This document shows, piece by piece, positions 16,788-25,880 of a stretch of 64,000 nucleotides of DNA. Source of the DNA: Gudongella sp049310905 (GTDB taxonomy: Bacteria; Bacillota; Clostridia; Tissierellales; Tissierellaceae); assembly GCF_049310905.1 (NCBI RefSeq), contig NZ_JBMEMN010000011.1, positions 6,105 to 70,104 of the forward strand. Direction: 5' to 3'. Below the pieces are notes generated by a model that was not told where the DNA came from, searched no databases, and saw only the letters and a program-made list of their open reading frames with translations. The position numbers and the translations under genes are program-made. Every line of letters begins with the position of its first letter. Position 1 is the stretch's first letter.

Positions 16788-18623
16788 TTACATGTCACTG
16801 AGAATTTCAGTGTAGAGATCCGTTATTTCCAAAGCCAGCTGGATGCGAAGTCTTGTTTGGTAATCATCAAGATCAGCATCCATAAGCTCTTTAAGTCTAT
16901 TCAATCTATAAGTCAGTGTATTTCCATGAATATGGAGGTCTTTCTTGGTCTTGGTCCAGTTTCCCCCGTTGTAGATATAGGTTTTCAATGTTTTGAACAA
17001 TTCAATCTTGGAAGAATGAGAGTACTCCAGTACAGGCGAAAGAACATTTCTTGAAAAATTGACAAGATCATGTTTATCGTTTTTAAGAAGAATCTTTTTC
17101 ACTTGATAGTCTTCGTAGAAGTGGCACCCACACATTGAATTTTCAGGTATTATATCAAATAATTTGTAAGTTCTTTCATAGATATTGCTGAACTCATCAT
17201 AACTTGAGATTTTTTCACTTACAATGGATACGCAACTTGAATGAATTCGGGCTCTCGATTCCAATATCTCAGTAATTTTAACAAGGTTCTCATGAAAACT
17301 TTTCATGGTATCCCTGTCAAAGCTTTCACTGTCGTCGACAAGGACAATAATAAGGTTTCTTTTCTGTATTGACAGACTCTTTGCAAAGGTTTTAAGTGCA
17401 AGGGCATTTACTTCCTGGTAGAAGTAACGGAAATACTTATAAGCGGGATTCTCACTTTTCTGATAAAGGAGATTAATTAGAATCATCCTTTGGGGTTGGC
17501 TAAAGTCTATACGATACCTTTGATTGAACTTGTTTTCCAAGTCCATTGAATTACCTTTTAAAAGATTATCAAAGTAGTCTCCCCTTATGGACTGTTCAAG
17601 GTTGGTCATGTCATAATCCTTTAGGATTTCAAGAGCAACCACATTGGAACACTTCTCAACAACAATTCTATCCAGTTCGGAGAGATGATTTTCCTCCATA
17701 AGTATTCCGATCCAACCGAAAACATCTCCAGAGACAAATATGGGGTATAATAAAATCCAAAGCCCGAGTTCTTTATTGTAATGAACAGTATCCCCTTCAG
17801 AGTTCATGTAATTCAGGATTGCTGGTTTTATATCTTCAAGTTCTTCTCTTTTATCGTAATGATTCCCTGCATAAGAAACAATGGAATAAAAAAGGTCTAT
17901 AATGAAAACATCTGTCTGTAGCAGCTCTGAAACTTCATCGATTATGTCATCGGACGTATTCCTGTTCAGTATCATCTCCGTAAATTTATTATGAAGGAAA
18001 GTGGAGTATTGGTATTTGTTTTTTTCCATTTCCACAAGCTGACTATATTCCTTGAGTGCATCTTGGGCTTCAATCTCACGAGAATATTTCTCAGCATTCT
18101 TTATCGCTATTGTAGCCTGAACTGAAATAAGCTCCGCGAGGTAAACATCATCCTTGGTAAATGGTTCCCGCCCAATGTAATTGTCAAGCACCAAAACTCC
18201 GATACACTCTCCATCATGAATTAAAGGGCAGCTTATTGCACTTAATAGAGTATCCATCGGTCTGATAATTCTATTGTGCAACATCTCTTTAGTCTCTCCT
18301 GACATGGAAGACATGGCTTCGTGAACTTCTTCAGTAGATTCCAGATGAAGTGTTTTCATTTGCATGAAAGTAATTCCAGTAATTGATTCTCCTGGCTTCA
18401 AAGATACATTCATATCATTGAAGCCAAAAGAATACTTGGATTTCAATAGGTTATCAGATTTATCATATAGGAAAATAATGCCTATGTCTGCGCTTTTTAT
18501 CAAGCGAAGGGTGGCGTTCATAAGCTCCTTCAATATGAAGTCCAGATCCCTTGAAGCATTCAGCAACTTGGTTGCCTCAAGTATGTTCTGCAGTTCCTTG
18601 ATTCTTTGTGAGGAATCCGTCAT
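16788..18623 (-). CDS. GAF-domain transcriptional regulator with PucR/CdaR C-terminal HTH
   Basis: About 611 residues. An N-terminal GAF domain (about 20-180, with the IGVLVLDNYIGREPFTKDD signature), a short coiled coil, a middle region resembling the second sensory module of purine-catabolism-type regulators, and a C-terminal PucR helix-turn-helix (KTYIYNGGNWTKTKKDLHIH followed by NTLTYRLNRL). Such proteins activate catabolic genes on binding small molecules. ATG 18623 with GAAAGG upstream is preferred over the TTG at 18641. It follows tyrS closely (21 bases) but is unrelated in function; its targets are not visible, though the nearby amidohydrolases or the aldehyde oxidoreductase are conceivable. 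Confidence 0.82.
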   Translation of the reverse strand: MTDSSQRIKELQNILEATKLLNASRDLDFILKELMNATLRLIKSADIGIIFLYDKSDNLLKSKYSFGFNDMNVSLKPGESITGITFMQMKTLHLESTEEVHEAMSSMSGETKEMLHNRIIRPMDTLLSAISCPLIHDGECIGVLVLDNYIGREPFTKDDVYLAELISVQATIAIKNAEKYSREIEAQDALKEYSQLVEMEKNKYQYSTFLHNKFTEMILNRNTSDDIIDEVSELLQTDVFIIDLFYSIVSYAGNHYDKREELEDIKPAILNYMNSEGDTVHYNKELGLWILLYPIFVSGDVFGWIGILMEENHLSELDRIVVEKCSNVVALEILKDYDMTNLEQSIRGDYFDNLLKGNSMDLENKFNQRYRIDFSQPQRMILINLLYQKSENPAYKYFRYFYQEVNALALKTFAKSLSIQKRNLIIVLVDDSESFDRDTMKSFHENLVKITEILESRARIHSSCVSIVSEKISSYDEFSNIYERTYKLFDIIPENSMCGCHFYEDYQVKKILLKNDKHDLVNFSRNVLSPVLEYSHSSKIELFKTLKTYIYNGGNWTKTKKDLHIHGNTLTYRLNRLKELMDADLDDYQTRLRIQLALEITDLYTEILSDM

Positions 18624-18644
18624 AATAAATCTACCTTTCAATAA

Positions 18645-19868
18645 CTAAATTTGTACTTGGTGGTACGTTTTCTTGCCCTTTTTGATTAGGAGTTTTCCGT
18701 CCTTGAAATCATCAAGTGTAACCATCTTATCCACAGCTCCGACTTTTTCATCATCAATGCTTATACCGCCCTGCTCAACAAGTCGTCTTCCTTCACTGTT
18801 AGACTTAATCAATCCCAATTCTCTCATAAGGTCCAGGATTCCAATTCCTTCATTGAAAATACTCCTGTCCAATGTCGTTGAAGGGATGCTACTTTCATCC
18901 ATGCCATCTGCAAAAAGGGCTTTTGCTGCTTTAAGCGCATTGTCTGCATCATCTTGTCCGTGAATCATTTTTGTTACTTCGTGTGCCAACACTTCCTTGG
19001 CTTTGTTGATTTCAGCTCCTTCAAGAGCTCCCAAACGTCGTACTTCATCCATTGGAAGGAATGTAAGAAGCGCAAGGAATTTTTCCACATCTCTGTCATC
19101 AACGTTTCTAAGATACTGGAACAATTCATAAGGAGTAGTCTTTTCCTTGTCCAGCCAAATGGTCCCTTTTTCAGTTTTGCCCATTTTCGTGCCCGCTGCT
19201 GTAGTCAAAAGCTTGAAGGTCATGCCGAAAACCTTGTCCTGCTCAAGCTTTCTAACTAACTCATAGCCTCCAAGGATATTTGACCACTGGTCACTTCCTC
19301 CCAGCTGAAGCTTGCAGCCATAGGTTCTGTAAAGGTGTAAAAAGTCATAGCTTTGCATTAGCATATAGCCGAATTCAAAGAATGTAAGCCCTTGTTCAAG
19401 TCGGTTTTTGTAGCAGTCAAAGGTAAGCATTCTGTTTACTGTGAAATGAACTCCGATTTCTCTCATAAATTCAACAAAATTCAGGTCCATCAACCAGTCA
19501 GCATTGTTTGGCATAAAGGCTTTCCCCTCACTGAAATCGATAAATCTTGAAAATTGTTCCTTAAACCTTGAAGCATTGTAATCAATCATTTCCCGTGTAA
19601 GAACCCTTCTCATGTCTGATTTACCTGACGGGTCACCAATCATGGTAGTTCCGCCACCCAGCAGTGCAATAGGTCTGTGGCCTGCTCTTTGCATATGCAT
19701 CATTACCATCATTTGCAGAAAGTGACCCAGGGTAAGGCTGTCAGCTGTAGCATCAAATCCGATATAAAAAGCAACGGATTCTTTTTCCAATAACTCCTTT
19801 AAGGCTTCCTCATCCGTAACTTGGTCGATGTAGCCTCTTTCCTCAAGTACATCATAAACATTTCTCAT
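18645..19868 (-). CDS. tyrS: Tyrosyl-tRNA synthetase
   Basis: 407 residues, class I aminoacyl-tRNA synthetase charging tRNA-Tyr. Visible features: tyrosine-pocket segment FYIGFDATADSLTLGHFL with the HIGH-like motif, SDQWSNILGG, the KMSKS-like loop TKMGKTEKG, and a C-terminal S4-type RNA-binding domain (GRRLVEQGGISIDDEKV). ATG 19868 has GAGGAGG seven bases upstream; upstream in-frame ATGs lie in the T-box leader and are not used. Transcription is controlled by the T-box immediately 5'. Confidence 0.96.
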   Translation of the reverse strand: MRNVYDVLEERGYIDQVTDEEALKELLEKESVAFYIGFDATADSLTLGHFLQMMVMMHMQRAGHRPIALLGGGTTMIGDPSGKSDMRRVLTREMIDYNASRFKEQFSRFIDFSEGKAFMPNNADWLMDLNFVEFMREIGVHFTVNRMLTFDCYKNRLEQGLTFFEFGYMLMQSYDFLHLYRTYGCKLQLGGSDQWSNILGGYELVRKLEQDKVFGMTFKLLTTAAGTKMGKTEKGTIWLDKEKTTPYELFQYLRNVDDRDVEKFLALLTFLPMDEVRRLGALEGAEINKAKEVLAHEVTKMIHGQDDADNALKAAKALFADGMDESSIPSTTLDRSIFNEGIGILDLMRELGLIKSNSEGRRLVEQGGISIDDEKVGAVDKMVTLDDFKDGKLLIKKGKKTYHQVQI

Positions 19869-19884
19869 ATTATTCCTCCTCGCA

Positions 19885-20098
19885 AAAAAAATAAAGGGCT
19901 TTCTCATCAAAAGGACGAGAAAACCCGTGGTACCACCTTAATTCACATAAAGCCTCATATCACGTATGGTGTGAAATCCCCCGCAGACTCCAGGTTGTAT
20001 TTGGATTATGTGTAATCTATCAGCTTCTCAACACCACTGACTCTCTGTGAAGATCCATCACAAAATCTACTTTTTCCCTTCATGGTCCCTATGAATTT
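19885..20098 (-). promoter_or_regulatory. T-box leader of tyrS (tyrosine specifier)
   Basis: On the minus strand, the canonical T-box core AAGGTGGTACCACGGG lies at 19939-19924. A terminator stem (GGGTTTTCTC at 19926-19917 with GAGAAAGCCC at 19905-19896, then T-run) competes with it. Stem I contains the AGAGAGTC and GGTGTTGAGAAG landmarks, and the specifier triplet TAC at 19999-19997 (context AAATACAACC) encodes tyrosine. Uncharged tRNA-Tyr would favour antitermination and tyrS expression. Confidence 0.93.
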
Positions 20099-20104
20099 AA
20101 TAAC

Positions 20105-20133
20105 ATATTATTATATGGAATCCTGCTTGTCAA
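20105..20133 (-). promoter_or_regulatory. Sigma-A promoter of tyrS
   Basis: Minus strand TTGACA (20133-20128), 17-base spacer, TAATAT (20110-20105), just before the T-box leader. Confidence 0.65.
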
Positions 20134-20135
20134 GA

Positions 20136-20163
20136 AAAGAAAAAGAGGACTGATTAGTCCTCT
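20136..20163 (-). terminator. Terminator of the superoxide reductase gene, overlapping its stop codon
   Basis: Minus strand AGAGGACT (20163-20156) pairs with AGTCCTCT (20151-20144), followed by a T-rich run. The TAA stop of the gene (20156-20154) lies at the hairpin's loop edge. Confidence 0.8.
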
Positions 20164-20528
20164 ACCTTGATTTCCATGCTATTTTCCCAAAGTCCGTGGA
20201 TATTACAGTAGCTGGTTGCATAAAGCGTACCAGGTGTTGAAACCTTGAACTTTGTAGTAAGATATGGAGCCGTGAACAACTCTGTCTCCCCATGTGCTGC
20301 AAATGTGTAGGTTCCGATTTCCACAGGGAACTTGCCTTCTGAAGGCTTGAAATATACCTTGATCCATGCTATGTAGTGCTCAAGGGTATTTGGATGTGGA
20401 ATCTCTTCACCTACAAGTACCTTAACTTCCATTTCTTCGCCTTTTTTTACCATTTCAGGTGCATGGATAACAGGAACGTGTTTCTCGCCTTTCCAGTCTC
20501 CGCTCTGATAGAAATTACCGATTGACAT
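20154..20528 (-). CDS. Superoxide reductase (neelaredoxin type)
   Basis: 124 residues, the one-iron class lacking the N-terminal desulforedoxin domain. It reduces superoxide to hydrogen peroxide without producing oxygen, a common defence in anaerobes. All ferrous-site ligands are seen: H17 (EKHVPVIH), H45 (EIPHPNTLEH), H51, C108 and H111 (SYCNIHG); E15-K16 correspond to the conserved Glu-Lys that guide the substrate. AAGGAGG precedes the ATG at 20528. It is a single-gene unit between tyrS and a divergent methyltransferase; no rubredoxin gene is adjacent. Confidence 0.95.
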   Translation of the reverse strand: MSIGNFYQSGDWKGEKHVPVIHAPEMVKKGEEMEVKVLVGEEIPHPNTLEHYIAWIKVYFKPSEGKFPVEIGTYTFAAHGETELFTAPYLTTKFKVSTPGTLYATSYCNIHGLWENSMEIKVED

Positions 20529-20651
20529 ACTAATTCCTCCTTATTTGATTTCTCTATTTAATTGTATACCCCAAGAGTCTTAAAAAAACACAAAATAATT
20601 ATTAAAGAGGGCAATTGGTTGGTATAATAGTAGATGAGGGGAGAGAATAGA

Positions 20652-21782
20652 ATGGAAAAAATTGAACTGATAGCAACGACAACTTTTGGATTGGAGGCAG
20701 TTACAAAAAGAGAATTGATAGATTTAGGTGTTGAGGACATTAATGTAGAAAATGGGAAGGTTTATTTTACTGGAACTCTAAGGGATATAGCGAGGGCAAA
20801 TATTTGGTTGAGAACAGCTGAAAGAGTTCTGGTAAAAATGGGTGAATTCAAGGCCTTAAGCTTTGAAGAGCTTTTTGAAAAAACCAAAGCTCTGCCTTGG
20901 GAGGATTGGATACCTGAGGAAGGTAATTTCATAGTAGATGGCAAGAGCATTAAATCACAGTTATTCAGTATCTCAGATAGTCAAAGGATTGTGGAAAAAG
21001 CTATAGTTGAAAGATTGAAAACAAAGTATCCCATTGAGTGGTTCAAAAAATCCGGTCCAAGATACCGGGTTGAAGTGGCGCTTCTTAAGGATATTGCAAC
21101 CTTGACGATAGACACATCAGGAGAAGGTCTCCATAAGAGAGGGTACAGGGACAGAGCAGGGGATGCCCCAATAAAAGAGACATTGGCAGCAGCAATGGTA
21201 ATGCTTAGCTACTGGAATAAGGATAGGGTTTTGTTGGATCCATTCTGTGGCTCTGGAACAATTCTTATTGAAGCTGCTATGATTGGCAAGAATATCGCTC
21301 CAGGTTTGGATAGAAAGTTTGATGCTGAGAATTGGGATGTTGTACCAAGTAGTTATTGGTCTGAAGAGAAAATAGAAGCTATGAGAAAAATCGACCATGA
21401 CAGCACACTTCATCTTCTTGGAGCAGATACTGACAAGAGATCAATTTTAAGAGCGAGGGATAATGCAGCCAATGTAGGACTTGAGGATGACATAGCTTTC
21501 TTTATGAAAGACATGAGAGACGTTGACTTGCAGGAGGACTACGGGGTAGTCATTACCAATCCACCATATGGAGAAAGAATGGGTGAACGAGAAGAAGTGG
21601 AACTTCTCTACAAGGACTTTGGAAAAAAATTCAGGGAATTGAGCACATGGTCAATATATGCAATTACCTCCAACGAGAGGTTTGAAGAGCTATATGGAAA
21701 GAAGGCGGATCGGAAGAGAAAATTGTACAACGGAAGAATAAAAGTGGACTATTATCAATTTTATGGTCCCAGACCAGAATAA
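20652..21782 (+). CDS. THUMP-domain 23S rRNA (guanine-N2) methyltransferase (RlmL/YpsC type)
   Basis: About 376 residues. N-terminal THUMP RNA-binding region (residues 1-155), then a Rossmann methyltransferase domain with SAM-binding LLDPFCGSGTILIEAAMIG and the catalytic TNPPYGERM (NPPY class, base amino-group methylation). Such proteins methylate guanine N2 in 23S rRNA. ATG 20652 preceded by GGGGAGAG is preferred over ATG 20634. The cobalamin adenosyltransferase follows 15 bases downstream, so they may be co-transcribed, without an obvious functional link. Confidence 0.9.
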   Translation: MEKIELIATTTFGLEAVTKRELIDLGVEDINVENGKVYFTGTLRDIARANIWLRTAERVLVKMGEFKALSFEELFEKTKALPWEDWIPEEGNFIVDGKSIKSQLFSISDSQRIVEKAIVERLKTKYPIEWFKKSGPRYRVEVALLKDIATLTIDTSGEGLHKRGYRDRAGDAPIKETLAAAMVMLSYWNKDRVLLDPFCGSGTILIEAAMIGKNIAPGLDRKFDAENWDVVPSSYWSEEKIEAMRKIDHDSTLHLLGADTDKRSILRARDNAANVGLEDDIAFFMKDMRDVDLQEDYGVVITNPPYGERMGEREEVELLYKDFGKKFRELSTWSIYAITSNERFEELYGKKADRKRKLYNGRIKVDYYQFYGPRPE

Positions 21783-21797
21783 GAAAGGGTGACATGA

Positions 21798-22322
21798 ATG
21801 GGAATCTATACTAAAACAGGAGATAAGGGAAAGACATCATTATTTGACGACAAGAGAGTAACAAAGGATGATATCAGGGTTGAAAGCTATGGTACAGTCG
21901 ATGAACTAGGAACATTTTTAGGCTTGGCAAAGAATTACGTAAGTGATGAAATCAGAGAAAAAATCTATGAAATTCAAAACAAACTCTTCACAGTCGCAAC
22001 AAACCTTGCAACTGAAGACCAGTCAAAAGTGGCATACAGAATGAAGGATGAGGATATCAAGTATCTCGAAGATACAATTGACGAGTACATGGGAAGACTT
22101 AATGATCCTACTGGATTTATAATACCAGGCTCAAATATCCCATCAGCATATCTTCACGTGGCTCGAACTGTATGTAGGAGAGCTGAAAGAAGGATAATTT
22201 CCCTTTCAGGGGTAGCTGAAGTAGATCCTTTGGTTGTCAAGTATGTCAATAGATTATCAGATGCCATATACGCAATGGCAAGATATTCAGAGGAGGAACA
22301 AAGAGCCGTAAAATATGAATAG
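21798..22322 (+). CDS. ATP:cob(I)alamin adenosyltransferase, PduO type
   Basis: 174 residues. N-terminal ATP-binding motif YTKTGDKGKTSLFDDKRV, the VESYGTVDELGTFLG segment and the C-terminal ARTVCRRAERRI and YVNRLSDAIYAMAR that identify the PduO group. It transfers the adenosyl group of ATP to cob(I)alamin, forming coenzyme B12. The only visible consumer in this window is methylmalonyl-CoA mutase at 47189-49282, whose cofactor this enzyme would supply and probably load. Length matches the stand-alone catalytic form. Confidence 0.94.
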   Translation: MGIYTKTGDKGKTSLFDDKRVTKDDIRVESYGTVDELGTFLGLAKNYVSDEIREKIYEIQNKLFTVATNLATEDQSKVAYRMKDEDIKYLEDTIDEYMGRLNDPTGFIIPGSNIPSAYLHVARTVCRRAERRIISLSGVAEVDPLVVKYVNRLSDAIYAMARYSEEEQRAVKYE

Positions 22323-22516
22323 ATTTATATGCTGAGCATATGAAATTGATTTCCTGAAAATATACTGTAAAAATCTCTAAAAACCAGCACATGAGGTTTA
22401 ATTTGTTGTGGAAAAAATTCTTTGTATGAGATACAATGATAATAGTCACCAAATATTTACTATTTATGGTGCAAAGGGTTAGTTAAAGTATTAACAACCT
22501 TAAAGAGGTGATTATT

Positions 22517-23647
22517 GTGATTGAAGATAAAAAGGCAGTCCAAACAGAAGATGATGCCAACTATATTCCCTACGGAGTACTTAATTATCGTGTTCTGGAA
22601 GGTATGGCCGACTGGGTAAGGGTAATTGATAAAAAGGGCAAGGTTATATTTGCCAACTCAGCCATGAAGGAAGCACTTGGTGAGGACATTGTAGGAAGTG
22701 ATTGCTACGATGTGCATTGCAAAAATAAGAAGTGTGCATTTTGCATAACCAATAGGAGCATTGAGACGGGGGAAACAGTTCAAAAAGAAGAAATAATCCA
22801 GGGACAGTATTATTCAGTCAAGAGCTCGCCTGTTAAGAATCATCACGGAGAGATTTCAGGAGCCGTTGAGGTTTTCAGAAATGTAACCAGGGAAAGAAAA
22901 CTTGAACTGGAGCTTGTCGAAAGAAACAAGAAGATAAGCAGAGACCTTCATTTTGCAAGAAGAATTCAGGAAAGAGTACTACCCAAGAGAGGCATCCTTG
23001 AAAATCTTAAGATTGACTATGTCTATCAGCCTTCAGAGATGCTTAGCGGGGATATGTTTGATTTATATTATATTGACGAGGCCAATATCGGGATTTATAT
23101 TTGCGATGTAGCAGGTCATGGAATCGCCGCATCAATGATGACCATGTTTATCAAGCAGGCAATGAGAAGCATCAAAGATGAAATACTAAGTCCGGCATTG
23201 GCATTGGAAGAGCTTAATAATAGATTCAGCACTCTTGGACTTGAAGCAGACAAATACTTTACAATATTCTATGGAGTATACAATAAGGTAACCCACAGGT
23301 TGACCTATTCCAATGCAGGACACAACTGTTATCCGATTAAATTCAATTTTCATGAGATTGAACCACTTAAAATAAAGGGATATCCAATTACGATGCTCTT
23401 TGAAAAGGTAGAATATAAAGAAAAAGAGATTAAACTGGAGCTGGGTGACAAGATACTTTTCTACACTGATGGAATCACAGAAGCAAGAGACCATAACGAC
23501 AAACAATTTGGAATAGAGGGAGTTTTGGAGACAGTACAGAAGAATCCCGACAATATTCTGAAAGAAGTTGAAGATAAGTTTATAATCCATAGCTGGGGAG
23601 AACAGGATGATGATTATGCCCTGGTACTGGTGGAAGTGGTAGATTAA
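22517..23647 (+). CDS. PAS-SpoIIE/PP2C-type serine phosphatase
   Basis: About 376 residues: a PAS domain (about 15-125) with a cysteine-rich patch DCYDVHCKNKKCAFC, a short coiled coil (about 128-155), and a SpoIIE-type PP2C phosphatase domain with metal-binding LSGDMFDLYY, CDVAGHGIAASMMTMF, NAGHN and FYTDGITEARD. Proteins of this build dephosphorylate anti-anti-sigma factors in partner-switching stress pathways. GTG 22517 is chosen because AAAGAGGTG lies six bases before it; the GTG at 22508 overlaps that site. It stands alone with its own terminator; no anti-sigma factor gene is adjacent. The cysteines could bind a metal or sense redox, which is inference. Confidence 0.9.
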   Translation: MIEDKKAVQTEDDANYIPYGVLNYRVLEGMADWVRVIDKKGKVIFANSAMKEALGEDIVGSDCYDVHCKNKKCAFCITNRSIETGETVQKEEIIQGQYYSVKSSPVKNHHGEISGAVEVFRNVTRERKLELELVERNKKISRDLHFARRIQERVLPKRGILENLKIDYVYQPSEMLSGDMFDLYYIDEANIGIYICDVAGHGIAASMMTMFIKQAMRSIKDEILSPALALEELNNRFSTLGLEADKYFTIFYGVYNKVTHRLTYSNAGHNCYPIKFNFHEIEPLKIKGYPITMLFEKVEYKEKEIKLELGDKILFYTDGITEARDHNDKQFGIEGVLETVQKNPDNILKEVEDKFIIHSWGEQDDDYALVLVEVVD

Positions 23648-23675
23648 CCTAGAATTTTGATTCTAGGTTTTATTT
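23647..23675 (+). terminator. Rho-independent terminator
   Basis: ACCTAGAAT (23647-23655) pairs with ATTCTAGGT (23660-23668), followed by TTTATTTT. Confidence 0.8.
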
Positions 23676-23723
23676 TCATCCCTTGCAAAAAGGGAAGCAC
23701 CCATTATACTGAGGAGGGATAAC

Positions 23724-25028
23724 ATGAGTGTTGGTTTTGATTATTCAAAGAGTTTTGTAAAAAATCATGAAGTGGAGTTTATGGAGCCATTTCTTAAGGA
23801 AGCGCATAATATGCTTCACGATGGCAATGGACCTGGCAATGAGTTTGCTGGATGGCTTAATTGGACAGAGAACTACGACAGAGAGGAATACAAAAGACTG
23901 AAGGTGGTTGCATCAGAGATAAGAGAAAAAGCTGATGTGTTTATTGTAGTCGGTATTGGCGGATCATATCTGGGTGCACGTGCAGCCTTCGAAGCATTAT
24001 CACACACTTTCCACAACAATTTATCTAAGGATGGCAGAGGAGCTCCACAGATTTATTTTGCAGGCAATAATATGTCTCCAAAGTATATGACCGACTTGAT
24101 GGATGTAATCGGAGATAAGGAAATCTATGTAAATGTAATTTCAAAATCAGGTACAACTACGGAACCTGCAATTGCATTCAGGATTCTGAAGGCATATCTG
24201 GAAGAAAAATACGGGAAGGAAGAAGCGAAGAACAGAATAGTTGCAACAACGGACAAAGACAAAGGCGCGCTGAAAACTCTTGCGACCAATGAAGAATATG
24301 AGACATTTGTGATACCTGATGATATAGGTGGGAGATATTCAGTCCTTACGCCGGTTGGATTATTGCCACTGGCTGTTGCTGGAATAGATATCGACCAATT
24401 GATGGAAGGTGCACACGAAGGTGCAATCCAATACAGCAATCCATATCTTGCGGAAAACAGATGCTATCAATATGCAGTTACAAGACAGATTCTCCAGAGA
24501 AGAGGCAAGGATATAGAGATTCTTGTAAACTATGAACCAGGACTTCAGTATCTTGGAGAATGGTGGAAGCAGTTGTATGGGGAGTCAGAAGGAAAAGATG
24601 GCAAAGGGATTTTTCCAGCCAGTGTCAACTTTACAGCTGACCTTCATTCCATGGGTCAGTGGATACAGGATGGAAAGAGAAATATCTTTGAAACCAGCAT
24701 CGTAATTGAAAGTGCTCAGAAGGACATGGAGATCATCCATGATGAAGAGAATCTTGATGGTCTGAATTATCTTGAGGGAAAAACAATCGGGCAAGTTAAC
24801 AGAAAAGCCTTTGAAGGAACATTATTGGCACATCTTGAAGGAAACGTTCCTAACTTGATTATTTCATTGCCGGAATTAAATGAATTCCATTTTGGCAAGC
24901 TTCTATACTTTTTCGAGAAGGCATGTGCGATTTCTGGATATATTCAGGGCGTAAATCCCTTCGATCAACCAGGAGTCGAGGCTTACAAGAGTAACATGTT
25001 CAAACTTCTTGGTAAGGAAGGCTACTAA
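23724..25028 (+). CDS. pgi: Glucose-6-phosphate isomerase
   Basis: 434 residues, the short Firmicutes form. Interconverts glucose 6-phosphate and fructose 6-phosphate in glycolysis and gluconeogenesis. Landmarks: FIVVGIGGSYLGARAA, the phosphate-binding NVISKSGTTTEPAIAFR, the signature DIGGRYSVLTPVGLLPLA, the catalytic Glu in YGESEGKDGKG, and the C-terminal PFDQPGVEAYK. GAGGAGGGATAAC precedes ATG 23724. It is followed by fatty-acid-type genes whose start sites are unrelated to it. Confidence 0.97.
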   Translation: MSVGFDYSKSFVKNHEVEFMEPFLKEAHNMLHDGNGPGNEFAGWLNWTENYDREEYKRLKVVASEIREKADVFIVVGIGGSYLGARAAFEALSHTFHNNLSKDGRGAPQIYFAGNNMSPKYMTDLMDVIGDKEIYVNVISKSGTTTEPAIAFRILKAYLEEKYGKEEAKNRIVATTDKDKGALKTLATNEEYETFVIPDDIGGRYSVLTPVGLLPLAVAGIDIDQLMEGAHEGAIQYSNPYLAENRCYQYAVTRQILQRRGKDIEILVNYEPGLQYLGEWWKQLYGESEGKDGKGIFPASVNFTADLHSMGQWIQDGKRNIFETSIVIESAQKDMEIIHDEENLDGLNYLEGKTIGQVNRKAFEGTLLAHLEGNVPNLIISLPELNEFHFGKLLYFFEKACAISGYIQGVNPFDQPGVEAYKSNMFKLLGKEGY

Positions 25029-25087
25029 GACACTTGATAATGAATGGGAATACTGGTATGATAAATATTAGACAAGGAGGGATATTG

Positions 25088-25867
25088 TTGGAATTTAAAC
25101 ATTTGATTCTTAAGAAGGAAAACAATGTTGCCACTCTGTGGATCAACAGACCTGATGCAATGAATTCACTGAGTACAGAGGTTCTAAAGGAACTATCAGT
25201 GGCTGTAGACAGAGTAAGGGATGACGATGATGTTTTCGTGCTGGTTATCACTGGCGAAGGAAAAGCTTTTGTTGCAGGAGCTGATATAGCAGAAATGAGT
25301 GGCATGAACTCTGTGCAGGCTAGAATCTTTGCAGAAATCGGCCTAAGCACATTTAGGAAAATTGAGTCCATGGAAAAACCTGTAATCGCTGCTGTTAATG
25401 GTTTCGCTCTTGGTGGAGGATGTGAGTTGGCAATGGCATGTGATATTAGAATTGCCTCCAAAAAAGCAAAATTCGGTCAACCGGAAGTAGGATTAGGCGT
25501 TACTCCTGGATTTGGTGGAACAGTTAGGTTGTCGCGACTTGTTGGTATCGCAAAGGCAAAGGAACTGATTTTTACAGGCAATATTATAAAGGCGGATGAA
25601 GCCATGGATATAGGGCTTGTAAACAAGGTGACAGAGCCGGAATCTTTAATTGAAGAAGCCATGGAAATGGCCAACAAAATAGCTCAGAATGCTCAGCTTG
25701 CAGTAAGATGTTCAAAGCAGGCAATCAACAGGAGCTATGATGTTGACATAGAAACTGGAATGGAAATTGAAAGGAATCTTTTCGCTCTTTGCTTTTCAAC
25801 TGGAGATCAAAAAGAAGGCATGAAGGCATTTGGGGAAAAAAGAAAACCTGAATTCAAAGTAGAATAA
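25088..25867 (+). CDS. crt: Enoyl-CoA hydratase/crotonase
   Basis: 259 residues, the normal size for crotonase. Hydrates trans-enoyl-CoA, probably crotonyl-CoA, to (S)-3-hydroxyacyl-CoA. The oxyanion-hole region is AGADIAEM and NGFALGGGCELAMA; the two catalytic glutamates are E113 (GGCE) and E133 (FGQPEVGLG). The start is a TTG: AAGGAGG at 25074-25080 stands seven bases before TTG 25088 and four before TTG 25085, so 25088 is preferred; the ATG at 25034 is too far upstream. The adjacent 3-hydroxyacyl-CoA dehydrogenase catalyses the next or previous step. Thiolase and acyl-CoA dehydrogenase are not here, so the full butyrate pathway cannot be confirmed. Confidence 0.92.
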   Translation: MEFKHLILKKENNVATLWINRPDAMNSLSTEVLKELSVAVDRVRDDDDVFVLVITGEGKAFVAGADIAEMSGMNSVQARIFAEIGLSTFRKIESMEKPVIAAVNGFALGGGCELAMACDIRIASKKAKFGQPEVGLGVTPGFGGTVRLSRLVGIAKAKELIFTGNIIKADEAMDIGLVNKVTEPESLIEEAMEMANKIAQNAQLAVRCSKQAINRSYDVDIETGMEIERNLFALCFSTGDQKEGMKAFGEKRKPEFKVE

Positions 25868-25880
25868 CTGGAGGTGCTTT

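Noticed and set aside
25034..25087. Crotonase start at ATG 25034.
   Set aside because: The AAGGAGG site lies downstream of it, inside the putative extension; TTG 25088 fits both spacing and the family N-terminus.
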